The notes below the pieces were generated by a model that was given only the letters and a program-made list of their open reading frames with translations, made no database searches and was not told where the DNA came from. From Allomyces macrogynus ATCC 38327 (lineage: Eukaryota; Blastocladiomycota; Blastocladiomycetes; Blastocladiales; Blastocladiaceae): 64,000 bases of DNA. Where the stretch lies: the NCBI GenBank assembly GCA_000151295.1, contig GG745350.1:480297-544296 (forward strand), read 5' to 3'. Shown here one piece after another: positions 54,859 through 64,000 of the stretch (position 1 is the first letter of the stretch; each line of letters opens with the position of its first letter). Position numbers and translations under genes: made by a program.

Positions 54859-57729
54859 TCACCAGCCCATCACGTCCACCAACTGCAACCCATCCTCATC
54901 CTCGATCGCCACAATTGCCGCCCACGCATTCGCAGCGTGCACGCAAGCGTCCTCGTCCCGTTCCTGCGGCCGCGGATCCGCGGCCATCCAGCGCAGGACC
55001 CGGACCGTCATGTCCGTTTCCGATCGCGAGGTCTGGAAGGCGCTTGCGACTTGTTTGACCGGTAATGCGGCGAGAGCCGTGGCCGCACTCGCTGCGACTG
55101 CAGCAGCACCTCGGTGCACGTCGGCGGGCTCGCTGTTGGCGGCAAGGAGCGTTCCGGCAGTGGCCAGGACGGTGGCGAGTTCAGTCGCGGTGGTGGAGAG
55201 CGCGGTACACGTGACGGTGACGACGGCGAGCGCGCTGGTGCGCAGAATGGGCCACGGGAAGGTGGGGCGCGCAGCATTGGCGGGCGAGGGCGGCATCGCG
55301 CGCGCTAGTAGGACGTGAAGAAGCCGAGTCGCGTCTAGGACAAATTAAACGTCAGCTATGACAGGACAAAGTGCAGAGGTGAGGAAAACGGAACACGAAC
55401 CTTGCGCAGAGATCCGATCGCGCGCCGAGGGCTTCGAGATGGCCGTCTGAACGGCCTCGTCGACGAGCAGGACCGCGTCAGGCTCGGTGTACTCGACACG
55501 CGCCCACTTGGGTTCGACCAAAGCAGCCGCGACGATCCACCACGGCGCGACGGTCGCGACAGCACCGAGAACACTTCCCGCAGCCGCACGCACAAACCCA
55601 TCAGCGTGATCTACGAGCTTGAGCGCACGTTCAAGCACGTCCTGCACCTGCACCTCGTCCCCATCCCCGACCGCGCGCGCTAAATCATCGAGCGCGTGCG
55701 CGACAAGCGCCGGCTCCTTCTCCGCATCCACCTTCCGCAAAACCTCCTCAACCGACGTCCCCACCCCCTTCACTTCGGCCCCACCCCCAGCCTCCGTCTC
55801 AACCTTCATCCGCTCAATCGCCCCCTGCAATCGACGCACTTCGGCCTCGGCATCGTCCGCGTCGCCGCGTAGCACGTGCATCAGCTCAAATAATTCGCCC
55901 ATGGCCGCGCCGCGCGAGGACATACCGTGTGCGACGGCCGTGCCGACGACCTCGTCGAGTCCAAGGACGTCGACGAGCGCGAGCATCCATTGTGCATGTT
56001 GACGGACCAGGTCGAGACCCGCAGTCGAGACAGTCATGTGAAGAGATGAGAGCGCGGCGTGCGCATTCTCGAGCGCCGCAATGGTGACAGCGGTCGTGAA
56101 TGCCGGCGTGGCCATGGCCTTGACGGCGGACGCGACCGCGCGCAAGTTCGTGGCCGTGTTGGGCAGTGCGGAGAGCCGGGCGACGGTGAGCGCGAGTGCC
56201 GGCAATGCAGGCGCCGTTGCGACTTCCTGCACGGCCCGTCCGACCACGGCTTCATCGACTTTCGCAAACCACGCGAGCGCTGCGATCACTTGCTGCGCGA
56301 GATCCGCGTCGCCAGCCGACTTGTTCTCGACTGCTTCGAGCGCCGCAGCACACGCAACGAGCGACGGCACGCACGGCGCGATTACTTGTGCGAGCTGCGG
56401 GTGCGGTTCGCTCCCAACCACCACGAGCGCAATCCAATCGAGCGCGTGCACGACACTCGCACGAGCCGGGTTCGCTTCCCGCAGCAACGCGCCAAAACAC
56501 CGGATCCAGCAACCGCTTGCGCATCGTCTCAATCGACGCTGCGTCGGTCGCGGTCAACAGGTACCGCAAAACCACGAGCGCGGCCGCCCGCAACGGCGGT
56601 GGGCCCTGTCCCGGCACCGGCTCACCCGCGGTCACCGGATCCGGCACGTCCACCATCCCCATCAACTCCCCAACAATCCGATCGAGGTACGCATCCGGCG
56701 GCACCCGCGCCGGTGGCCGCGTCACGACGCGCGCCAGCCGCGCGATCTGTGTCGGGTCCGGGTCGGGCACTCCCGCCGACGCGAGAATCGCGCCGAGACC
56801 GTGCGGTCGGAGGGTCAGTTGCGCGAGCCATGTGCCGCATGCGGAGCGCAGCCATGGTGCGGCAGCGTGGGGCATGAGCGACGTGAGGGCGCGGAAGGTC
56901 AGGGCCGCATGGGTGCCGAGAAAAACGGTGCGGATCGTGGCGGCGGTCACGGTTGGGGGTTGTCGGTGGTGCAGTTCGAAGAGGCCGGCGTAGACCCAGT
57001 GCAGGTGTTTTTCGGCAAGTAGTTTGGCGGCTGTTTGGAAGAGTCGCGGTGGTGGGGAGGTGAGGAGCTGGATGAGGGCCGGGATGACGAGGTCGAGCGT
57101 GTCGTCGGCGTCTTGGTTGCGGAAATTGTGACAGCAACGATCAGATCATGGATATATCGATGAAAACCACCACCATCGCAATATCCATAGTGCTCAGGCG
57201 TACCTGGTCGCTCAGGCAACAGCCACTCCAGGAACGGCGCAACGTTGGCGCTCTCCTCACGGCGAACCGCGACAAACGGCCGAACGCCGGCGAACATGAC
57301 CAGGTCGAGCGTCTGCTTGATAGTCATGATATCGCGCAACCCGAGAATTTCGTACTTAACCGCTGATACATTTCCCAGCGCTGCGGCGGCAGTACGAATC
57401 CCGTCGTCGAGCGTGAGGAGGGCATTGCACACGAGGGTCAAGTAGGCGTGGCGGATCGACCCGTCCTCCGGCTCGGTCGAAAAGTCGGCGAGACACGCTC
57501 GCACGGCAGCGTTGAACGAGGCCCTTGGTGCGGCGTGTGCGGAACTACTACCGCTTGCCGGCGCGGCCTTGGCCGCCAAAACGGTCGGTGGGGCCTGGAT
57601 CGTCAACTTGCGCAATGTTGCCAGCGCATCGAGCACGGCCGGCGGTGTTGCACGGTCTTGTTGCGCATTTTCATTTCGTTGGGCCGTTCGTGCAGCTTGC
57701 CCACCAGATGGTTTGGCCGTGGACGGCAT
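54859..57729 (-). CDS. TANGO6/RTP1-like HEAT-repeat protein with one frame break
   Basis: Exon 1 (57729-57204) starts MPSTAKPSGGQ and ends WLLPERP. A GTACGC intron leads to exon 2 at 57111 (DADDTLDLVIPALIQLL). The helical repeats run to about 55404, and a last intron (GTTCGT...CCTAG) gives the final exon (DATRLLHVLLARAMPPSPA, stop 54859). Features resembling TANGO6/RTP1 are LTLRPHGLGAILAS followed by PPDAYLDRIVGELMGMVD, and near the end LVDHADGFVRAAAGSVLGAV. This family helps assemble and import RNA polymerase II. The frame changes at 56494-56497: removing one T from the coding-strand TTTT would read LLDPVFGALLREANP continuously. I take this as a homopolymer error. About 900 residues in all. 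Confidence 0.6.
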
Positions 57730-58229
57730 TGGGTGGAAATTGGTTGCAGCGAGCGCTCGCAGCTGGTGGTGGCCAGGGCCGATTTTTGAATGACAGTCTG
57801 CTGGCGCGAGACGAGGTCAGTCAGTAGTGAATTGATCTATGTTCCGGTGTGGTTGGATGTTTTTGGCACCCTTCCGCGTCCAAGCGCGGTCGAGGCCCAT
57901 CTTTCCCCTGCCTTCGCAAACCCGCTCTCCATCGTCGACGACGCGGAAATCATCCCGCTCACCGACTTGACTGCAAGCTCACCACAAAAAGCACCAGCAG
58001 CATGAAGGGTAGATACGCTTTGCTATGCCCCAGACTCAGCGACCCACTATCACGGATCAGACGCGTCGGCACTGGCACCCAACAATGGAGAATCCTGGAC
58101 CACGAACGTCGCAAAATTTCCCGGTGGTTGGCGCGCGGATTCGTGTCAATTCTCTGCCGCTGGGTCCTTAGCGCTCGAAATTGCAAGATCAGGCCGAAAG
58201 TAACCCGTATGCCTTCACTATCGCGCTAG
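57730..58229. promoter_or_regulatory. Divergent promoter region, TANGO6-like and USP14/Ubp6 genes
   Basis: It lies between the TANGO6-like start (57729, -) and the first recognisable Ubp6 exon (58230, +). The small first coding exon of Ubp6, carrying the start codon, should be within it but was not fixed. No element was recognised. Confidence 0.45.
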
Positions 58230-60068
58230 TCACCGTCAAGTGGACGTCCAAGAAGCTCGAGCTCGACCTCGATGGTGCGGCAATGCTCTGTCCTCTCAAC
58301 TAGCCGTGATGGAGCGCTGACTCGCGGTGGTCGTGCCCTGCGCAGTGGCCGAGTCGCCCATCATCTTCAAGAACCAGCTGTGGTCGCTGACGGGCGTTGC
58401 GCCCGAGCGCCAAAAGCTGCTGCTTCGCGGCGTGCAAATCAAGGTCCGGATTTCTTTGCAGGACGCGACGTGATATGACGCGTTTTGGTGACGTGGAATT
58501 GATCAAACGCGTCGGTCATGTAGGACGACACAGACTGGTCGACGGTCAAGAACCTGCAAGAGGGCGCGCAGTTCATGATGCTCGGCACGGCCGGCGAGCT
58601 GCCCAAGGCGCCCGTCGAGAAACCCGTCTTTGTTGAAGACCTCTCCAAGAACCAGGCCACACAAATCATGGGGAGCGCGCCGCCGGGGCTCGTCAACCTC
58701 GGTCTGTTCTTCCCCTCTTCCCATCTCTCGGCGGGATTCCGTCATGCTCACCCTCCCTCTTCCTCCACCCAACCAGAAAACACGTGTTACCTCAACGCGA
58801 CGCTGCAATGCCTCAGATCGGTGCACGAGCTGCAATCCGCGCTGCAGGCCGACGGCAAGTCCTTTTCCGGCAACGCCGTGACCAACATTGCCGTCTCTCT
58901 CCGCGAGCTCTACAAGCAGCTCGAAAACCCGGCCACCGTCGACGCAATCCCGCCCGTCGTCTTCTTGACCAACTTCCGCACGGCCTACCCGCAATTCGCG
59001 CAGCAGGACAACCGCGGGCACTATGCGCAGCAGGACGCGGAAGAGGCGTGGAACCAGCTGCTTACCGCCATCTCTTCCTCTTTCGGGTCGAACGGCAAGT
59101 CGCCCGTCACGCGGTACATGGGCATCGAGCTCGAGCACGAGACGACCTGTGACGACCCGGCGGCGGCCGCGGCGGGCGAAATGGCGACGACGACGGAAAC
59201 GACTGATTTGCGGCTCACGTGCCATATCTCGAACACGACGAATAACGTGCACCAGTCGCTGGCCGAGGGCATGACGCAGCACTTAGAAAAGGCATCGGCC
59301 GCCCTCGGACGCGAGGCCAAGTACACGGTGCAGTCGAAGATCAAGCGGTTGCCAAAGTACCTGACGGTGCATTTTGCGCGCTTCTTTTGGCGCGCGGATA
59401 TCAAGCAGCGCGTCAAGATTCGGCGGGTACGTTGTTGATGAGCGTCATTCGCAGTGTGGGATTCGTTCACTCACCTCCCGTGGTTGGCTTTCACCAGAAC
59501 GTCGCGTACCCGTCAGAGCTCGACATGTACCAGTACTGCACCAAGGACCTGCAGAGCAAGCTGTCAGAGGCGCGCAACCACGCCCGCGTTCACGCGGATC
59601 TCGCCGCGGACGAGGGGTGCAACCCGTCGGGTGCGTTCTTTTGCTTGCTGCATCTCGCTCCCTCCTGCTGTTTTGCATCGAGCCTGCCCGTGCCACGTCA
59701 GTCTAACCCATCCACCATCGTTCAATAGGCGTCTACGAACTGTGCGCCGTCCTGACGCACATTGGCGCATCGTCCGACAGCGGGCACTACATTGGCGTAT
59801 GTTACCCCCCCCCCCCCCCTCCCTCCCCACTTCTTCCCTTTGGCTCCATTTGCACACGCTCACATCGACCCGACCCGTCTACCTGCAGTGGGTCAAGAAG
59901 GAAAAGGACGACTGGCACAAGTTTGACGACGAAAAGGTCTCGCCAGTCAAGGAGGCCGAAGTGCTCAAGAACAGCGGCAGCTCGGCCGACGGCCACATTG
60001 CCTACCTGCTGCTCTACCGCGCCAAGGACGTCGAGGCCAAGCCGGCGCCGTCGTCATCGGACGCGTAA
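58230..60068 (+). CDS. USP14/Ubp6 proteasome-associated deubiquitinase (start exon not located)
   Basis: The exons follow the family order. The N-terminal ubiquitin-like domain is split over three exons (VTVKWTSKKLELDLD, then ESPIIFKNQLWSLTGVAPER and DDTDWSTVKNLQEGAQFMML). PVFVEDLSKNQATQIMGSAPP links to the protease domain. The catalytic Cys box is NTCYLNATLQCLRSV, just after an intron. HYAQQDAEEAWNQLL, RLPKYLTVHFARFFWRADIK and, after more introns, CAVLTHIGASSDSGHYIGWV with the catalytic His complete the domain. WHKFDDEKVS and HIAYLLLYRAKD close it. The enzyme binds the 19S proteasome lid through its UBL and trims ubiquitin chains. The start codon must be in a small exon upstream of 58230. 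The intron near 59800 holds a run of 15 C. Confidence 0.92.
59805..59819. repeat. Homopolymer of 15 C inside a Ubp6 intron
   Basis: An uninterrupted C run lies just after the donor GTATGT. Its length is likely to be unreliable. Confidence 0.9.
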
Positions 60069-60357
60069 GTTGGCCGTGGTCGGCGGGCGAGGGTAGGGGT
60101 GGAGAGTATTGTGATTTTGGATGCTGGGTGAAGACGAAGATTTACAGAGCCGATCTGCGTTTGCTTGATCTTTTCAGGGCAAGTGCTTCGAGCGAGAACT
60201 CACAATCCTCTGCTCGCGCAAATGGTGGCCACGTTGGTACGCCCTTCTCTGCTTGTCACCAAACGAAATCTAACCAATCCAAAAAAAGTCCAAAAATACA
60301 TTGTCGACCGGCTCTTGCCTCTCACCTCCACTACCCGCCCACTACGCATCCCTATCC

Positions 60358-62066
60358 TCAATACCGGGGCCGCGACCGCGACCGGGACCTCCCTCGTGGC
60401 GAGAATGACCGCGACCGCGGCCTCCCTCGAGGCGAGAATGACCGACTACGCGATCGGAATTTCCCACGAGGCGAAAACGACCGCGACCGCGACCTGCCAC
60501 GCGGCGAGAACGAGCGCGACCGCGAGCGACTCCGCGACCGACCCCGCGGCGACGCCGACCTGCCGCGTGGCGGGACCGCGCGCGGGCGTCCACGTGCGGG
60601 CAACCGAGACCGGGAACGAGACCGCGATGGGGACCGACAGCTACGCGGGGGAGACCGCGAGATCGACATGCGGCGACTACGTGGCGGGGAGCGCGACTGC
60701 GACATCGACGTGCGACGGCTACGGGGCGGTGACCGCGAAATGGACATGCGACGACTGCGTGGCGGAGACCGCGACATCGACATCCGGCGACTCCGCGGCG
60801 GGGACCGTGAAATGGACATTCGACGGCGTGGTGGCGACCGCGACACGCGCAGCGACCATCTCGCGCCAGGCGGCGACTTGAGCCGGTGCCGCAGCCCCAT
60901 CGGTTGGCTCGGGGACCGCGCACCACGGCGTGCCGGAAATGGCGACCGGCGCCTTGGGAGCGGGTACGGCGTGCACTCAATGACGGCGCCATCGATCTCG
61001 CCACCGTCCATGTGCGCAATCGCGTCGCTTGCGGCGGTCGGGGACGCGTAGGTGACGCACATGGTCGTGCCGTGTGTACCGTTACGGTCTGGAAGTGGAG
61101 AAGCGAGGGTCAGAAGGGAGACAAGATCGTGGCGAAGGAAGACAGGGGCGTACGCGACGTGGTCAACAGCTCAACGTTGGTGACCGACCCAAAGTACCCG
61201 AAAATCTCGCGCACGTGCACGAACCGCGTCGCCTGTGTCATGTTGCGCACGACCACCTTGCACTTGGCCGCGCCGATCACGTCCTGATCGGCCTGCGCCG
61301 ACATGGGCGGGACGGGCATGGGGGAGCGAGTGCTGCGGCGGCGCGGTCCACGCATAGGCGGCGAACGGGAACGGCGGCGCGGAGACGGCGATCGACCACC
61401 GCCGCGGCGCAGTGGTCGGGGCGACCGGTCGCCGCTCCTTGGCTCGCGCGGCGGCGGCGAGCGAAGACGGCGGTCCGCGAAACGGCGTGGGGGTGGTGAC
61501 AGCGATCTGTGTGGCGAAGGCGAGCGGTTGCGCATGCGCGGTGGCGTGCGCGACCGGCAGCACGAGGGAGGTGATGGGGATCGCGACCAGGACCGGCGGC
61601 GCGGCAGGGGCAACCGGGACCGCGATCGCAAGCGGGGCGAGGGCGAGCGACGCCTGGAAGGCGGAGATGGAGACCGCCGCCGGGACGGGGGTGAGGGCGA
61701 ACGGCGTCGCGACGGAGGCGAGATGCCGCGCGCCCGTGGACGTGCAGGCGACCACGACCGCGATCGCGATCGGGAGCGGGACCGTGGGAGCGGGCCACGG
61801 CTGATACTGCGTGCAAGGTTGCGGGACCGCGACCTCGACCGCGAACGGGACCGCATGCGCATGTGGCGCAACGGAGGCCGTGACAGACTGCGTGAGACTG
61901 ACCGGGACCGCGACCGGGAGCGAGACCGTAAGCGGGACGGAGGCCGAGATCGCGAGCGAGAATGTGAACGCGACCATTTGCGCGGCGGGGGCGACCGCGA
62001 AAAGGACCGCGACCGGGAGCGAGAAGGCGACCGGCGGCGCGGTGAGGGCGACCTGCTTGTGGACAT
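60358..62066 (-). CDS. RNPS1-like SR protein (one RRM between two RS domains)
   Basis: Two exons join in frame: 62066-61154 and 61088-60358, giving 547 residues. Residues 1-265 are an RS domain (SRSRSRS, RRRSPSPPSRR blocks). One RRM follows (CKVVVRNMTQATRFVHVREI, FGYFGSVTNVELL, then across the intron TMCVTYASPTAASDAIAHMD and GGEIDGAVIECTPYP). The HMDGGEIDG block is close to the HMDGGQIDG of RNPS1, the exon-junction and ASAP complex subunit that couples splicing to mRNA surveillance and export. A second RS domain of about 200 residues follows, containing SRSPPRSRRMS units of 12-13 residues. Animal RNPS1 has its Ser-rich part before the RRM and an RS/P part after, so the order is the same but both tails are larger here. 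Confidence 0.85.
60655..60845 (-). repeat. 36-bp-class coding repeat in second RS domain
   Basis: About six imperfect units encode SRSPPRSRRMSI or close variants in succession. Confidence 0.75.
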
Positions 62067-62506
62067 GGGGGACCGGCGATTCAGAGGTTTGCGGAAGGGC
62101 GATCGGCCGCGGGGCTCCTCACTGCGATCCGACGCGTGGCGCGAGGGTGGTCTTGCATCTTTGCACGAGCTGGCGGCAGGAGACCGGGAGCGGCGGCGGA
62201 ATTGGGCACTCCCTCGGTACGGGGAGCGACTGCGGCTGCGGCTTCTGTTGAGGTTGGTGAGGGTGGCAGGTCAGGCGCGGGACTCGAAAACAGCAGGATT
62301 GGCACGGCGAGCGGCGGACCTGGAGCTCGAGAGCGAGCGCGCCATGTTGCGGGCGATCGCCACAAGTTGGCGGCAGTTGTGCGCGCGCTGGGAGCTGGAT
62401 TGCACGGCGGAGGCGACGGTGGTGCCGGGTTGCCGACGACGAGGACGCTGCGATGCACGGGACTGATCTGTCAAGCGCACCGAGAGCACGCGACCGCGTC
62501 TCCCGA

Positions 62507-62543
<37 letters not shown>

Positions 62544-63698
62544 AAACCTTTCACCGTCGCGACGACGACGCCGTGCGCAGCGCGCCCGCGGCCGCCCCGC
62601 GCGCACCCACCACGGCGCACTTGCCGCAGCCTGCCCCGACCCCGTGTGGGAATCGCCCGGCCCGCTCACGACGTCGCCCACCACGCGGTTTGCCCGCCCA
62701 CCAGCACGGCCCCGACCTAGAACGCCCGTCTCTCCTGACCTAACGCGCCCGTCGCGGCCCTGCAAACCTCCCCGAGTCGGCCATCGGGCGTCAGATGCAG
62801 TCAGGACCACGGCCGCGCTCGTCATCTCTATGATTGGGCCCTCCCTGCTGCTCGCGCGCTCCTGAACGGTGCTGATCTTGAGAGCGCTGCTCCATCTGCC
62901 GACCGGTCCAAGCTGCACCCCTGTCCGCAAGCTGCCGCTGCCGCGCTCCACCCGTGCGCCGTGAAGGTCGCCTCAACGGGCCCTTGCTCCCTGCCGCCGC
63001 AAGCTGCTCCTGTTCCTCACAATTCCCCAGGACGACAACAACTGGCTGTGGTTCGTCCCTTTTGCGTCCCGCCAGGGCACATCGCCCTCGTTTCGCCGGC
63101 TCAACCTTGTTCGCCGACCTCCAGACCAGGAGCGTCTTTGTGATCCGCGAATCTGTCAGGCTCACGCACGCGTGCATCATCGTCCTGCAACGGTGTGTGT
63201 TTGTGTGTGGTCCAAGCATCTCTGCGCGCTGTCGGCGACCGAGCCGCTTTTCCACGTGCGACGCGCTCGTTCGTGTCCCCCGCGCTCCGCCTCCCCCCTC
63301 CGAGGTTGTCGCCCGCGGTGGGCCCACGCGCATCGCGTCGCGTCGTGCCGAACGTGCACCGGCCCGTGTGCGCACGCACGAAGCAAAGCAAACGCTGCGC
63401 GTTTTCGTCCAGGGCAACCCGTCGTTCTCGTTCTCCTCCTCAACGTGGCTGTTGCTGCTGCTGCTGGTGCTGGTGCTGCCGCCAAACTGCCCTTGCCCCT
63501 CTGCCTGTTCTCTCCTCCCTGCGCCAGGTCCGTGCTGGACACTCGCCACGAAACGCGCGCCGCGCCCCCGCTCACTCTCGCCACCTACCCCCTCTCCGCA
63601 TCCCAATTTGCCCATCATCTCGCTGATCCCCTCCATCCGTCCCTCCTACTCCACTCCTCCAGCCGTTCGCCGCCGTTCCCGATCCACGCACCACCACC
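62067..63698. other. Divergent 1.6-kb region with CTG repeat
   Basis: It separates the SR gene start (62066, -) from the next gene start (63699, +). Apart from the CTG repeat and pyrimidine-rich stretches near 63550-63660 upstream of the plus-strand ATG, nothing was recognised. Confidence 0.45.
62509..62543. repeat. (GCT)n trinucleotide repeat, about 11.7 units
   Basis: An uninterrupted GCT/CTG run upstream of both flanking genes. Confidence 0.95.
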
Positions 63699-64000
63699 AT
63701 GCTCTCGTCCGAGAAGTCCCGGCTCGCGCCGAGCCCGAACGGCACCGCTGTGCCGCCCCCTCCACTGCCGGATCCGACCGCCGCGAAGACGTCCCCCTCG
63801 CCTACATCATGGACCGATCCGTCGTCGTCGATCATCAAGCCCGCGATCACGCGCGCCGAGTCGCCGCCCGATCTCGTCATGGGCGGTGCCGTCGCGGCCG
63901 AATCGCCGCCGTCGGCGCGCCGCTCAAGCTCGCTCGTCTCGCGGCTCTCGCGCGCCGGGCCAGCGCGCGTTCCGTAACCTGTTCCAGGTCGCGACCAAGG
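63699..64000 (+). CDS. 5' part of an unidentified gene, running off the window
   Basis: The ATG follows a CCACCACC leader, like that of VTC4. The first 85 codons are Ser/Pro-rich and disordered (MLSSEKSRLAPSPNGTAVPP). The frame ends in TAA at 63975-63977, but dropping one G from GGG at 63957-63959 would let it continue as RAGQRAFRNLFQVATK to the window edge. That reads like the entry to a folded domain, so I treat the stop as a probable sequence error. The product cannot be named from so little. Confidence 0.5.

Noticed and set aside
61303..62466. 387-codon plus-strand frame rich in RD/GER repeats
   Set aside because: Arg-Asp repeats are the expected antisense of RS repeats; the minus strand has the RRM and joins in frame across an intron.
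62271..62951. 226-codon minus-strand frame with a poly-Ala run
   Set aside because: The Ala run is a reading of the GCT/CTG repeat, and the frame has no conserved domain or supported start.
1..64000. Search for tRNA, rRNA, transposase, integrase or reverse transcriptase
   Set aside because: No B-box-plus-cloverleaf candidate and no mobile-element protein motif was seen by eye; tRNAscan-SE and a repeat search would be decisive.

Overview
This is nuclear DNA from a GC-rich eukaryote, most probably a flagellated (zoosporic) fungus of the Blastocladiomycota type such as Allomyces or Catenaria. Genes are split by short GT-AG introns of about 45-110 nt, many starting GTACGY, and translate with fungal hallmarks (VTC4, SSH4-like SPRY protein, Erg26-like enzyme, Ubp6). 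A homologue of animal MFI/C11orf65, a gene family absent from most non-flagellate fungi, points to a zoosporic lineage. The lineage is an inference. One assembly gap (758 N, 6154-6911) lies inside a gene.

Layout. 0.4-2.1 kb: ING-family PHD protein (-), divergent from VTC4 polyphosphate polymerase (+, 2.8-5.3 kb). 5.7-8.4 kb: MFI homologue (-) with the gap. 8.8-10.4 kb: F-box plus R3H protein (-). 10.6-12.5 kb: uncharacterised 584-residue protein (-). 13.1-15.1 kb: membrane-anchored GH20 hexosaminidase (-). 16.8-19.5 kb: two poorly resolved genes. 21.0-24.9 kb: exportin-5/Msn5 (-). 25.6-27.7 kb: ALY/REF (Yra1-type) mRNA export adaptor (-) with an 869-nt intron. 28.2-29.4 kb: Erg26-like sterol dehydrogenase (+), apparently frameshifted.

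29.5-47.3 kb is a young, duplicated region: four histidine acid phosphatase copies (two decayed, two intact), deoxyhypusine hydroxylase, an F-box-like gene with a decayed neighbour copy, and a membrane glycoprotein-like gene. 48.4-50.0 kb: NEK-like kinase (-). 51.8-53.3 kb: SSH4/EAR1-like SPRY protein (+). 53.5-54.3 kb: Lys-rich-tailed protein (-). 54.9-57.7 kb: TANGO6/RTP1-like HEAT protein (-), divergent from USP14/Ubp6 (+, 58.2-60.1 kb). 60.4-62.1 kb: RNPS1-like SR protein (-). 63.7 kb to the end: 5' part of another gene (+).

The genes are ordinary eukaryotic housekeeping genes with no operon logic, but several share themes: RNA maturation and export (ALY/REF, RNPS1-like, exportin-5, TANGO6), phosphate metabolism (VTC4 and the phosphatase family), ubiquitin (Ubp6, F-box proteins, SSH4-like). 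Splice sites were placed by eye using reading-frame continuity and family conservation. Several frame breaks fall at homopolymers and look like sequence errors, whereas the two decayed phosphatase copies also carry nonsense substitutions. I saw no mobile element, CRISPR array, rRNA or convincing tRNA.
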